Shown piece by piece: positions 34,680-46,860 of a stretch of DNA of 64,000 nucleotides. This DNA comes from Siphonodentalium dalli (lineage: Eukaryota; Mollusca; Scaphopoda; Gadilida; Siphonodentaliidae). The first letter of the stretch is position 1. Every line of letters starts with the position of its first letter. The stretch lies in assembly GCA_032622095.1 (NCBI GenBank), contig CP136064.1, forward strand, positions 186,042,209 through 186,106,208. The letters are read 5' to 3'. Below the pieces are notes generated by a model. That model did no database searches. It saw nothing but the letters and a program-made list of their open reading frames with translations, and was not told the origin of the DNA. Position numbers and translations under genes: made by a program.

Positions 34680-35600
34680 AAAATCCAACACCAGAGTCCA
34701 ATATGGCGGCCAAGATGGCCGCCGAAATGTGAAAATATGCTATTTTTCTGACATGTTAATACCTTTCGATTGTCTCTGTGGGAAAATGTTAGAATTTTTG
34801 CGTCATGTTATACATTTATCATATAGAGGAGTCATTGGCGAACACATGGGGACCATGCATTCATTGCGGGATATTTTTGTCCCATATCACGTTTTCCCAA
34901 ATGCCGGTATCATACATTTAGGTCAAAGCCGAATCTCCGTTAATAACGCGATGTTATGTTTCGAATCAATGAATGTTATTGCTATTATAACAACACCCAT
35001 GCATATATATTTGCAGGAGATACTCGAGCTAGGATTCCTCTTATACCTGAGTTGAGGAATATTTACCCAAATCCAAGATGGCGGCCAAAATGGCCATCAG
35101 AAATAAAAAATCGCAGAAAATCGCTGATTTTAACATCAGTGAGCATTATTGTCATGACAACTCCACACCTGCTTACTATTGTAAGTTGGGAACACTTAGG
35201 CGAAGAACTTTCCTTGTACCATATCCAAATAAAAGTCCCCCAAATCCAAAATGGCGCCCACAATGGCGGACAGATTTTGAAAAATCACCGAAATTCCCTC
35301 ATATTCACATCATTGGGCATTATTGTCGAGACAACTCCATCCATGCGTACAGTTGAGTTGGAAATACTGAGGTGAAGTAATTACATTACATCTCATGCAA
35401 GAAATTGTTTTCCAAATCGAAGATGGCGGCCAAAATGGCGACCGAAATTTGAAAACACTCCTACATTCCTTTACTTTTTTGGATGGGCGTTATTGTTTCG
35501 CGATTTCTACCCACCATTACATGTTGATATGTATGAATTATTCATTATGGTTTGCCAAGTGATACTCACAGTCAATATGGCAGCCAAACTGGCGGGCAGA
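34680..35600. repeat. ATGGCGGCC-bearing monomers in the left arm (mirrored at 38280-39200)
   Basis: Units of about 170 bp each start with two near-palindromic ATGGCGGCCAANATGGCG blocks (about 34702, 35077, 35250, 35421 and 35576). They continue with GGGCATTATTGTC.nGACAACTCCA-like text. The motif AAGATGGCGGCC equals the known YY1 binding site. The right arm repeats the same series inverted. The 139-codon open frames in both arms come from this repeat. Confidence 0.65.
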
Positions 35601-36779
35601 AATTGAAAAGAAGCCGATATTATCACATACTAATTTCAACTTTTTGTCATAATATTGATTTGTATAAACGAAACGGTACATAATATAAGCCATCTATTAG
35701 TTCCAATGTAAGTCGTAGCGTTTTGGAAGGATGAAAACCCACAATTGCAATGTGGCATTTCAAAATCCATTCTCCACTAAGGGCTCATACTGGCCGTAAC
35801 CGTATATAGGTGCGCCGAATAGTCATATTATGACTTCCAAGAATCAAAACAACAGTACCTGAGCTTATTCTGTATTGCCACATTCAGTATTATCTAGACT
35901 CGTTTCCGTCTCTTCGTCAGATTAATCTATCTCACTCACAACAACAGTTCACTACTCTTCTTTGTAGGAGTGTGCCACTAATCGGAATGTTTCAAACAAT
36001 ACATATGCCTGTGTCCAGCTCACGTGTTTGTTTCGAAAACTTGGAATTCTTAGCGAGCTTCATTCGTGGTATAGCTTATGGTATAATTCAGATGCTACAT
36101 ATGGGGTATATGCGTCATCTTGTGCGATACACTATAAAGGTATTCGGTCGATGCGTATACTAGCTTTCAGAAGGACCTATCTATCTGCGTATTGTCAGCT
36201 TTGGTGACCTAATGGGGATAAAAACGTGTACACCTGGTGATCTTCCCAAACAGCCACTTCTCAATATATGGTTCATCAATTCACATACTCATCTAATGCA
36301 CTGACGTACCCGGACAACTTCTGTATATGGCTTCGAATGTTGAAAGCCCGACATTTGACGGATGCATTTCTGCTAAGGCGTAGAAGACCATAATGCATAA
36401 TATACACAAACTCATTGAACATGATCATAAGAACAAGCTTGTTGGCGTCCAGCAATCGTCTCACCGAACAGATCCAAGCAGATGATAACAATACACACGG
36501 TGCTAGTTTGTGGGTATGTGTCATGATAGTTGAAATGAAATTGGACCATGACTGCACCGCCCCTATTTTTGTTATGTTTTAGATTCAGACAGGATCTCAT
36601 GTGTGGCTTTGCTTTCCTTGTATTCTAAGATTGTATTTTCCCATTCGTTTGGAAGCCGCTCTTAAACAGCTGGTCCAGGAGTATGTCATTGGCTACTGCT
36701 GTATAAGCCCCACCAAGACTGGGGTGTAGTCTTAAAGGCGATACCTTTGATAGTTGGTTGATATGTCATACTCACGCTG

Positions 36780-37180
36780 GGTGGTATGGTTCAAGAAAGT
36801 ACAAATGCCATCAACAAAAGGGTGAAATGTTCAACGCGAACAACATCCAGAGGAATGTTACGTTGATGAGCTCTTGCATTCAGTTCAACAAGCGTTGGTA
36901 CACCAAGTGATTTCTTGGTAACATCACCAATGCGACCATTTTCCTGCATGAGACATTAACTACTATATTCTAAAGTTATATATATAAAGCTATATGATCA
37001 TAAAGGTCGCGTTCCCCAACGTCCACAGCAATTGCCATCGAGACTGTAAATTGTTCTTTAAATACATAGTGAAATAAATGCACCAAAGTTCCTGACGTTT
37101 TCTTGAATAATGCCGCCCACATACTGACACTAACCCCGAGAGAGGATAACAAAACACGCATACATTCATGCTATAAAGAC
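36780..37180 (-). pseudogene. possible coding core of the palindromic element
   Basis: On the - strand a 61-codon frame (37161-36976; MWAALFKKTSGTLVHLFHYV, MAIAVDVGERDLYDHI) is followed, after a gap ending in a CATGCAG acceptor-like site, by NGRIGDVTKKSLGVPTLVEL and NARAHQRNIPLDVVRVEHF. One frameshift later comes GICTFLNHTTQREYD. The text looks like a conserved protein, perhaps the element's transposase, but I recognise no family. It could be one intron-containing gene or two frames. Confidence 0.35.
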
Positions 37181-39477
37181 ATTATCCTTTAGTCCATCCG
37201 ACTGTTTTGAGGGAGGCTAGCATAGTATTATCCAGACAAAAGTGTACGTAGTTGAATCAGAAAGACTTCGAAACGGATGTGGAAATACAATCTTACCACA
37301 CCAAATAAAGCCGACACGCATGACACTCGATATCTTAAACATGCACCAGGTGTAGGGGTTGTGTATACAGTGGCCCATTTAATTCCCAGTATCATGGCGC
37401 ATGTCCACAAACTAGCACCGCGAGCATTGTTCTTCCCTGCTGGGAGATATTCGACGAGACAACTGCGGGGCGTCACACAGTTTGCTTCGGATAATGGTCA
37501 AGTAGTGTGGGTAGTCTGTACACTAAGAACTTCTCCTTAGCAGATAGACATCTGTCTAAGGGAATGAGACAGCTAGCAACCTTCGAAACACGGTCGAAGT
37601 TGTCCACATATGCCAATGCGTTCGCTGAGTTTGTGAGTTGACGAACCATCTATTGAGAAGTGACTAGCTAACTGGTTCGCCAGGTGTACATGTCGTTATC
37701 CCATGGGGTATGAGGCACATACATAGAGATGACCTTCGAGATCTGTAAGCTTGTATACTCATCGGCCATATGACTTCCTAGTTCAAGACGACGCACAAAT
37801 ATCATATTTAGCAAATATTTAAAGTCTTAAGCTAGACACCGGACAATGAATTGTTTGAAACGTTATGATTAGAGGGACCCTACTCCCACGAAGTGGTGAA
37901 TACTTTGTCGGTATGAGCGACCTAGATTTATCAGACAAAGAAATGGAAGCTGGTCCAGATAATTATGGACGTGACGTGGCAAATCAGAATCTGTTATCAG
38001 GTAATTATTCTGATATAACTATTCGGCGCACCTACGCTTACGGCCATTATCGGCGCTAAGTGGAGACTGGATTTCGAAATGCCACATCGCGATATTAATT
38101 GTGGTTTTTCATCTTTCCAGAAGGATACGAGCTATGTTATGCGTTTTGATACCTTTAAGTTGAACTAGTAGATGGTTTATGTACAGTTTCGTCCATACAT
38201 ACCGATATTATGACAAAAAGTTGAAATTAATATGTGAAAATATCGATTTCTTTTCAATTTCTAGCCGCCAATTTAGCAGCGATCTTGGCTGTGAGTATCA
38301 ATTGCCAAACCCTAATGAATACTTCATGTCACTATTCCATATCAACATGTAATGGTGGATAGAAATGTCGAAACAATAACGCCCATCGTAAGAAAGTAAA
38401 GGAATGTAGACTTGTTTTCAAATTTCGGTCGCCATTTTGGCCGCCATCTTCGATTTGGAAAACAATTTCTTGCATGAGATGTAATGTAATTACTTCACCT
38501 CAGTATTTCCAACTCAATTGTAAGCATTGGTTGAGTTGTCTCGACAATAATGCCCAATGATGTGAATAAGAGGGAATTTCGGTGATTATTCAAAATCTGT
38601 CCGCCATTGTGGGCGCCATTTTGGATTTGGGGGACTTTTATTTGGATATGGTACAAGGAAAGTTCTTCCCCTAAGTGTTCCCAACTTACAATAGTAAGCA
38701 GGTGTGGAGTTGTCATGACAATAATGCTCACTGATGTTAAAATCAGCGATTTTCGGCGATTTTTTATTTCTGGTGGCCATTTTGGCCGCCATCTTGGATT
38801 TGGGTAAATATTCCTCAACTCAGGTATAAGAGGAATCCTAGCTCGAGTATCTCCTGCAACTATATATGCATGGGTGTTGTTATAATAGCAATAACATTCA
38901 TTGATTCGAAACATAACATCGCGTTATTAACGGAGATTCGGCTTTGACCTATGATACCGGCATTTGGGATATCGTGATATCGGACAAAAATATCGCGCAA
39001 TGAATGCATATTATGGTCCCCATGTGTTCGCCAATGACTTCTCTATATGATAAATGTATAACATGACGCAAAAATTCTAACATTTTCACACAGAGACAAA
39101 CGAAAGGTGGTAACATGTCAGAACAATAGCATATTTTCACATTTCGGCGGCCATCTTGGCCGCCATATTGGATTCTGGTGTCGGATTTTTGGCTAATTTG
39201 TTAGGATTGTATATTAGCATAACGAATCGAACGGAAAATAAGACCGCATGTGCTATCATCTTTACTATAATGGCGATCAAAGAGACCTGGTGCATTAAAA
39301 AAAATGGCCGCCATGATGGACGCCATCTTGTCTGGAGTTTCTGCGGCCACTTTTTTTTCTTGTTAACAAGTGAAATAAATTAGAGGAGAACTTAAGGAAG
39401 AAAATTAGTGGGATGAAGTTAAGTCCTGGGGGTGGGGGGGGGGGGGGTTGCAGAGGTCGACCAATATCTCCTGGACT

Positions 39478-39858
39478 ACTGTCATTTATCGACGAACCAG
39501 TACAAATATTTTGAGTTTTGGAGCGTGTATTCATTATTCCACACTGAGAGCTGGCCACTTCAGGAAATGATTTTATAGCTATCGAGGAAGTAGAATCCAT
39601 AAAGTTTTGGTCGCTAGTAGTCTGAGTTTGTAGCTTAGCACTAAATGTAGGAGAACAGTTACCTATGGTGCCGTTTGCTGTAGTATAGACAACTGTTGTA
39701 ATGCTGTTTTCTATCTGTATTCCGGTATGAGTTACACATGCTGCTGGTGAGAAATTTGCACTGCATGGGCTAGCACTAATAGTAATAGTATCAGTACTAG
39801 TAGTAATTTTACTTGTGCAAGTAGTGGGTTTTTCATGAATGTCTACTTGAATTTCCAT
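39478..39858 (-). pseudogene. LINE-D ORF1, N-terminal part
   Basis: The start codon has a strong context (CTGACCATGG, ATG at 39858-39856). The 127 codons are Thr/Ser-rich without a recognisable domain and read straight into the insertion at ACAGT. The frame beyond belongs to the inserted element. A likely 5' untranslated leader lies at 39859-39920. Confidence 0.7.
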
Positions 39859-39959
39859 GGTCAGTTAAGTTTGTGAGTAACTACTGTCACTTGCTAACTG
39901 TATATATAAGAAGTTAGATTCGCCATTCACCGAAAAAAGTTATAAAGTGTCCAATTTAT

Positions 39960-40180
39960 TTTGGTCACTTCTGTACCGCGATGAAATTTTTTCACGTGCT
40001 CTCAACATTTTGAGATTGAAAATGCTTCTTTGCCACGTACCATTGTCATTAATATTGTTCACTTTGACTTACACATGTCAGCGAGGACTTGCAGCTATAA
40101 AATAACTTGGTCCCATGTTTAAATTCTAATTATATTTGCCGCTCCACCGCAATTAAACGTAAAGGTCACAAACTGATTAA
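39960..40180. other. gene-free stretch
   Basis: Nothing was recognised. Confidence 0.3.
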
Positions 40181-41340
40181 AATTTTCTGTAATATGACCA
40201 TCTTTATTGGTATGACCATCTTTGTATAAGCGATATTTTTGAAGGTATGGCATACATATACTGATGAAAATTTAAGAGTAAACGCTCTTCATTATAAGCA
40301 CCAGTTTTTACGTTGAAAAAAATTACACGCTGATTAACGTGTTGTGTGGTATGCCCCACTTTATTGGTATTATCTTCTTGATTTTAAGCTTCAGTTTTGA
40401 AGGTATGCCATATACTTAACACTCTTTTTTTTTTACAAGCGCCTGTTTCGAATTAGATAGACGGCACATACTGATAAAACGCTCTTTGTACCACGATCGC
40501 CTATCTTACTATGTAAATAAAGCCATCTGTTTAAATTTTACATTTAATCAACACCTGTTGATTAAATGCCTACTGTTGATTAAACTTCGCAAAGTGGGTT
40601 AAACTTTCTCCATACAATTTGAACGGAAAAGTGTTTATCCATCGCATTGTAAAGATCGTGGCATAAACTATGCAGAGTGGATTAAACTTTCTCAAAACAA
40701 TTTGAACGGAAAAGTGTTTATCCATCGCTTTGTAAAGATCGTGGCTTAAACAAAATATACGCATAGTGTTTCTGAATAACAAATTTAATCCACTCGTGGG
40801 ATTGGCGATTTACACCACTCGCTGAAGCTCGTGGTGTAAATCGCCAATCCCACTCGTGGATTAAATTTGTTATTCAGAAACACTATGCGTATATTCTATA
40901 TTTATTGTAAGCGACAATTTCGAAGTTGATAAAATGCAAATACTGATTAAACGCTCTCCATTGTAAGACTAATATTTGGAGTTGATAAAGTCTTAATAAA
41001 GGGCACATACCTGTTGAGGTTTTCTGTGATATGACCCTCTTTTTTGGTATGACCCTCCTGGCATAGCCACTAATTTTGAAGGTAGACTCTCTTGGAATGA
41101 GCGCAAGTAATGTTTAGAAGGTAGGGCATATACTGGCGAAATTTTAAAAGTAAAAGCTCTTTATTATACGCATAAGTTCGTATGTGGATAAAGGGAACAT
41201 ACTGGTTAAACGCTCTTTATTATAAGCGTCAGTTTCGAAGTTGATAAAGTTTAGATACTGATTACACGCTCTCCGCTGTAAGACTATAAGGATTGAAGTT
41301 TGATAAATTATTAAAGTGTGCACACTGGTTAAAGATACAT
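40180..41340. repeat. degenerate ~65-bp repeats with AACGCTCTTTATTATAAGC
   Basis: Many diverged units alternate AAACGCTCTTTATTRTAAGC, AGTTTCGAAGTTGATAAAG and GGGCACATACTGATT. The same units lie beside the Helitron end at 26350-26500. The origin is probably Helitron subrepeats. Confidence 0.5.
40755..40894. repeat. foldback palindrome, family F1, copy 1
   Basis: Arms of 64 bp with two mismatches around a 12-base loop (40819-40830). The outer end is ATATACGCATAGTGTTTCTG. A diverged copy lies at 61923-62053. Confidence 0.8.
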
Positions 41341-41354
41341 GTGCTAATAGTTGG

Positions 41355-41535
41355 GGTACCCGGTGTTGCTATGGTAAATTATGAGTAACTTATTAGTGTC
41401 CCTTTAAGTAATTTAAATTAATTATCAATCACTATGGGTAAACATCACCTATTGCACGACATCTGCATGGATAACATTTAAGTTGATAATAAACTCTCTT
41501 TATTGCTAATTAGTAGTGCATATTTAAACCATCTG
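41355..41535 (-). mobile_element. Helitron remnant
   Basis: On the - strand the body is colinear with 26160-26349, and the hairpin region reads ACCATAGCAACACCGGGTAC. The terminal CTAG has decayed (CAACTATT). Confidence 0.45.
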
Positions 41536-41699
41536 AGGTCAACGGAACCTATCCAATCGTACCACCGGGTCAAATTACCGACATATATACGTATTGATAT
41601 TGTTTCGCCGTACCGCACGAACTGTACGTAATTCAATCGTCCAATGAAATTGACGTACTGACAGTGGAGAGCGCCAATCTAAATGGCACCAAAGTGGTC

Positions 41700-42310
41700 C
41701 AACATGGATAACTTTTTACGACGATGATAATGGTGCGGGTTACAATTTTCTGAAGTGACGCTTTTGGTGTCAGGGGCAGCAAGTATGATGAAAACCAAAC
41801 TTATACATAATCATCTCCATGATATGGCGCCGTTCGAGTCAGGGGTGCACGAAAGGGGAGAGGGGCCTACAATTGACAACACAAACTATTGTTAGCGCCG
41901 ATTTCCACAAAATTGATACATATTCTTCTCCCTGATAAGAGGAATCTAATAGTGTGATTTAAGAACGCCAAATTGGTGCTGTTTGGGTGAGAGATTGTGG
42001 GGGAGGGAGTCTAATGGACGTGGTTTAAATATGTCAAAAGTTGCGCCGTTCCAGCCATGAATGTGAAGGGGAGGGGCACAAAAGCTGATACAAATATGTT
42101 TAGCATTAATTTTCACCAAATTCATACACGATCTTCACCAATGATTCGAGGAATCAAATCATGTGGGTTAAAGACGCCACATTTGGTGAGGTTGGGACAG
42201 GGATGGAGAGAGAGGAGGGCGACTAACGTTCTGAAGAATGTTTTAGTCGCTGATATCGATTATATATAGTTATCTCCATAATTCGTTCTAAGGAATTTTT
42301 GGCGTTCAAA
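41700..42310 (+). repeat. ~205-bp diverged tandem repeat, about three units
   Basis: Blocks of TGGCGCCGTTC, AAATTGATACATATTCTTC, GAGGAATC and AAGACGCCA.ATTTGGTG recur at about 41800-42000 and 42050-42230, with a partial third unit after 42270. Confidence 0.45.
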
Positions 42311-43396
42311 TATTCTAACCTGGACACATGGTGACAGAACTAAGTCACTTGGGACAATTCTATCTTCTCAACTGCCATATTTATATGGGGACGGGAATCA
42401 GGGCATTAACATAGCGAGCTAGCAAAACTGATAAATAGAAGAAAGCATTAAAAGTATATTTATCATTCCATTTAAGAAATACATAATTATATTCTTGAAA
42501 GATTAGTGACCTTGAACCATCAGAGGATGGGATGTTAGAATGGATCATGTATTATAACACAATTGAGTCTGTCCCATTCAAGATATTTTCCACTAAAAAG
42601 ATGCAATTTGTCAAGAGAGATGGAAATATATAGAAGGCCTGTTCAAACATAGTGGTCACATTGTGCAGTCAAATATAGCTTCCTCTGAGATAAAAACACA
42701 GTCATTATAGCACATGGTTTTTCATGATCATCCAATACTGGCGTCCGACAAGGGTACATCTGCCCGATACAGAGGAGTTCTTTCATTTGTATTTAGAACA
42801 GACTTATAGCCTAACAGAAACAACTTCAAATCTCACTTTGTGTCGGGATCATATGTATAGTTTATATATATAACAATATTTCTTTTAAGCTGAGTATAAT
42901 TAGACAGAAGAGCACTATGAACAGAGGAGCACCTGAACATTTCTATTAAACATCTGTATCTCCATGGAGATATGATAACCCGGTGTCCTCAAAATATTAG
43001 TCTAACAAACTAGTGTGATTATGATGTTCAAGTTTTGATCCCAATAAAAATATTTAAAAACAAACAAACAAACAAACGTCAATGCCAACGTCGACGACTG
43101 TATGATTTAAACAAAATGATAACGTCAGAAGCACGCGTGGTTGTAAATAAATAAATACTGTTTTATTGGCGGGAGGAATTAAACGCGATAAACAAAATGA
43201 CAATTAATCCGACAAGGTGAGCCACTACATGTAATCCATGTATAAGAATGACGTATGTGATGTCATTTGGATATACAATTTATGAGAATATGTATAAAAC
43301 TTTGAGTAAGAGTATTCTCTAGCTAGCTATTCCCATCAAATGTCCACAGCACATGGTTTCACAACACTTAAATATGGGAAACGCCGGGTAACCCTG
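42311..43396. other. gene-free stretch
   Basis: Only an (AAAC)n microsatellite at 43058-43077 is recognisable. The text just before 43400 (CGCCGGGTAACCCTGCTAG then T) may be a worn Helitron 3' end. Confidence 0.35.
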
Positions 43397-43403
43397 CTAG
43401 TCA

Positions 43404-43919
43404 TTAAATATACGGGCGGCGTTGGCGGTGGGTATGGTGTTAAAATAGTCACCTCCGTCAAATACCGCCATAAACAGAAAGAATTGTAAAATATAGACAG
43501 ACCTTGTTCTTACACCAATCAGAAATATGGTATAAACAGTATGTTATTGTCAATTTCTTTCCTTTGTTATGTAAACAAAAGCAAGTTTCCTGGCTTTTGT
43601 TTAGATACGGTTGTGGTAAACACAAAGAGACTTATTGTTACTGTTTTCCTGATATGGAAATAATAAAGAGCGTTTATATAATTTGTGTGTGATTAACCAA
43701 TATAATTGCGCTGTGTTATATAAACGCAAGCAGAATTTATGTAACACGAGTAGGCTCTTGTTTACGTACACCATCGTACGTCTTGACGACAATATACTAT
43801 TTAAGCGCTGATTATGTTTGGCATATGAACAAAACTATATATATTTTAACATTCTCACTGTTGATGGCGATTTGAAAAAATATGAATATTTCTGCAACGA
43901 ACGCCATCCGTGCCTTTAA
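43404..43919 (-). mobile_element. TTAA MITE, family T1, copy C (inverted)
   Basis: TTAA at 43404-43407 and 43916-43919. TACGGGCGGCGTTGGCGGTGG at the left and GAACGCCATCCGTGCC at the right mirror copies A and B. It contains ATAAAGAGCGTT, the inverse of the AACGCTCTTTAT motif. Confidence 0.75.
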
Positions 43920-44599
43920 TAACCACATACTGTTTACCACGATGTATTTCAAAACGAAATAGGTCCAATATGGCACTATTTGAGCAACATGTTCTTTGTA
44001 CACTCATATTTACCTCTGTAATGTGTTTTCACTGTGGCTCGCGCCTTTTAATGGAAAAAACGAATATAAGTTCACCGTGGGCTTATTTCAGAATCAAATA
44101 TGTCCATGCAATATGACCTTTTGTGAATATTTAGGTTCATTATGAACCTATTTTCATGATAATATGTTCATGCAGTAGGCCAAAGTGTTAAAGGGAGTTT
44201 GTGTGTTTGCGTGTGTCCTTTTGGTTAGAAGAAAGATTTACAGGCAGTGTGGTGAAGTTTACAGATCGCCGTTAAATTGGGTTATCCCACTTACTATACA
44301 AGTCTGAAGGAATTATCCCAATAAGAATTGACATTTGTTACAACCAACAAAAGCAATATAGAATTGCGCTTCTTGAATTTGTGTCGGATGAAACATCAAT
44401 CCGCATTTAAACAAATTTAAAAATATAATATAAATATAATATAAACTCATATCCCTCGGAAATATGGGAAACATTATGTGTATTAGGAATGGTCAGGGCG
44501 AGTCTGTCAGGTCCGGAAAGTGATCCGGTTTGTTTAGAATGCTGAGTTTTGTGCAACAAAGGGTGTATTTGTAAAAAAAAAAATATTTCGACATGAAAT
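43920..44599. other. gene-free stretch
   Basis: Nothing was recognised. Confidence 0.35.
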
Positions 44600-45215
44600 A
44601 ATCTAGATCATACCATGAATCTTTCACCTGATACAGTAGTAATACAAAACTATTAGTTAAAATTCCTCAGTGTTATAGGGTATGTGGCATGCCACGCCAG
44701 CCGTTGAGGCATGCCAATATCCCATAATATGTCAAATATAGCGAATTATCGAAATATGAAATACCACGAAAAAGCGAAATAGGAAAATACAGCGAAATAG
44801 CGGAATAAAAACATGCATCGAAATGACGAAATAGCGCGAATTATAGAAATAAGAAATTATTTTTATTAACGGAGATATTTGAAAAAGTGTTTTTTGACGG
44901 AATAACGGAAATATTTGAAGAACGTAACCCAAGCCTTCCCAAAGCCACACACCCTATAGAAGAATTTGACTTATATTTCACCAGAGTTGATCTATTGTGT
45001 TGTTGTAATTTCTCATACAAATCGCCGCTATTTCGTAAAGTTACATTCTTTATAGAGTTATTACCCTTTGGCAATGTTAGGATTTTAGCTTTTCAAAGAG
45101 CCTGTGGTATGCCACATACCATATAACACTGAAACTTTTAACTAATAGTTTTGTTTTACTACAGAGTAACATTGGTCTGTATCAGGGGGAATCTTTAATC
45201 TAGCTTCGCCCGTAG
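44600..45215. mobile_element. TIR element (MITE) of ~0.6 kb
   Basis: Inverted ends of about 95 bp: AATCTAGATC..CTGATACAG..AAACTATTAGTTAAAA..CAGTGTTATA..GGTATGTGGCATGCC at the left, mirrored at 45107-45210. The middle is a run of GCGAAATAGCG-type short repeats. It is non-coding. Confidence 0.6.
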
Positions 45216-46555
45216 AGATCATTTTCCACCAGTACAAAACCTGGGAACCTTTTGATGTTGATACAGGGGAAGTTTATGACATTGCAAAAAACAGTGCCGG
45301 TAGTATTATTTCTTAGTTAATACCTGACTCGAATTTGCACGATTTAAATGACTCTGTGTGCGAATTTGCTTTGCATCGCTTACACTTATTATATTTTTCA
45401 CGGTTAATTAATTCAAAATTTATTGCGATATCAGTTCACAAACGTTACATGGGACCACCCCCTACTGTGAAGTAGATTATCGAGGAACAAGTATGAACAA
45501 AGAAACACATTCCCTGACTTGTTTGTTCAATGCTATATAGTTCCCGGTCAGAATATAAACCAGTTCCCATGTTTTGTACTGGTGGAATATATGATCTATA
45601 TGGACGAAGCTAGAGTAGAGGTTCATGACATGATCTAAAAAATATCCGACAGACGCGTGCTTTGGTTTTCACCAAGTGGTGCCATTGCTTACGTCCTAAC
45701 GCAAATTGTCCATTTGAGTCCGTGACCGATTTAGTCCATCGCTCTAGCAAGACTCAGATTTAAAGGCCCACTTCATTGTGCCAATACGGGTACATATAAC
45801 TCTTAATACTATCAGAACGGTTTGATTATTGAATTACAACAAAGTCAATAATGTTCAATCATCAGCATCTGGATTCTCCCTGGTTGAGTTTATCTTCCTG
45901 TCGTCTGCACGGGTTACGGTCTCCTAGTGTCCCCGTAAGCTGGGCGTGTCCGTTTGTCATCGGCTCGGTTGAGTTCCGGTTGAGTTCATCTTCCTGTCGT
46001 CTGCTCTTCTTCTTCGTCGGCGCATCAGTGGTGTGTTGTTAGAAATACAAGATCATAATGTGTTACCTTGCATTCCTATCCATGCTTCCGGCTAGAGATC
46101 CTAGCTGTCTTCTTGGCGTCCAAGAAGTCTTGGTCACTGCTGGGTAGTCGGTTAGAACTGTGTGTCGGGTCTCGATTCGTCCGCGTCTAAATACAGGAAA
46201 GGTATTATTCCGGCTCGGTTCGCATTTCATGGTGCGTCAATTGGGGCGTTCCTAGGTTAACCAAGCGGGGTAGTTTTTCCTGTGTGCTCTTTAAGACTCT
46301 TCTCCCTGTCCATCGCGCTGCGTTAGGTTTCAATAGCCTCTCCTAGCGAAGTATCTGGTCTCGCTAATCCCAAAATCGTTCTGTTTACTTCTCAATTCTC
46401 CTCCTATGTATGTATCGGGTTTGAGTACTGCATAGATGTCCACTAATCTGTTGCGGTGTCCAGTATTTCGCAATCTTGATGTAGCCAACAGAGGCGCTGA
46501 TATGTGTGGTAACCGAGCAGCCCCTGCGAACTAGAAATTGTCTGTTTTCCCGGAT
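45216..46555. other. gene-free stretch
   Basis: A block at 45225-45400 (TCCACCAGTACAAA to GAATTTGCTTTGCAT) has a relative at 49960-50130. A short duplication (TTGAGTTYATCTTCCTGTCG) lies at 45887 and 45971. No gene is seen. Confidence 0.35.
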
Positions 46556-46559
46556 TGAA

Positions 46560-46860
46560 AGTTATGTCCCAGGGGTTGTCTTGGTACATCATTTTCGAAC
46601 CCCCATATCACATTTTATAACATATTTGCCATATTATATACCATTTGAAAGAGGAAGCCCCAAAACATTGTATTATCAACTTATCTGGTGTAATAAAGAT
46701 TGAACATGTTTGTGTTGAGTAACCGACGTATTTTTCTGTACTAAAGAGTCTATTATTTTAAATGGAAGGGGAATAATTCTATATCTTAGTTTGAATTTTG
46801 TTGCATTCTGGGAGCGAGACGGGGGAAATGGTTCCATGACTTCAGCTATTTGCTATTACT
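46560..46860 (+). repeat. dispersed repeat R8, copy 1
   Basis: It shares CGAACCCCCATATCACATT, TTTGAAAGAGGAAGC and TTGCATTCTGGGAG with an inverted copy at 57600-57955. Confidence 0.55.

Larger units (their letters stand above)
34404..39477. mobile_element. 5.07-kb palindromic DNA transposon (unrecognised superfamily)
   Basis: The inverted ends start AGTCCAGGAGATATTGG and are flanked by a 5-bp duplication, ACTGT. The arms extend about 2.2 kb each (34404-36600 and about 37260-39477). The outer kilobase looks roughly 95% alike; inner parts are more diverged but still alignable, for example GTGCGCCGAATAGT at 35811 against 38025, and GTGCTAGTTTGTGG at 36500 against 37400. A non-palindromic core of about 0.65 kb has weak coding signs on the - strand. 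The 5-bp target, very long arms and internal monomers are foldback-like, but I cannot assign a superfamily. Confidence 0.8.

Noticed and set aside
34956-35375. 139-codon open frame, with a near-identical partner at 38495-38914
   Set aside because: Both lie in the inverted arms and arise from the 170-bp ATGGCGGCC monomers. The similarity is due to the palindrome, and other frames are open too.
43380-43400. Separate Helitron at CTAG 43397-43400
   Set aside because: The hairpin is only GGGTAACCC and no matching body was found, so it is too weak.
45851-46042. Ser/Leu/Cys-rich frame
   Set aside because: It spans a short local duplication (GAGTTYATCTTCCTGTCG) and has no family features.
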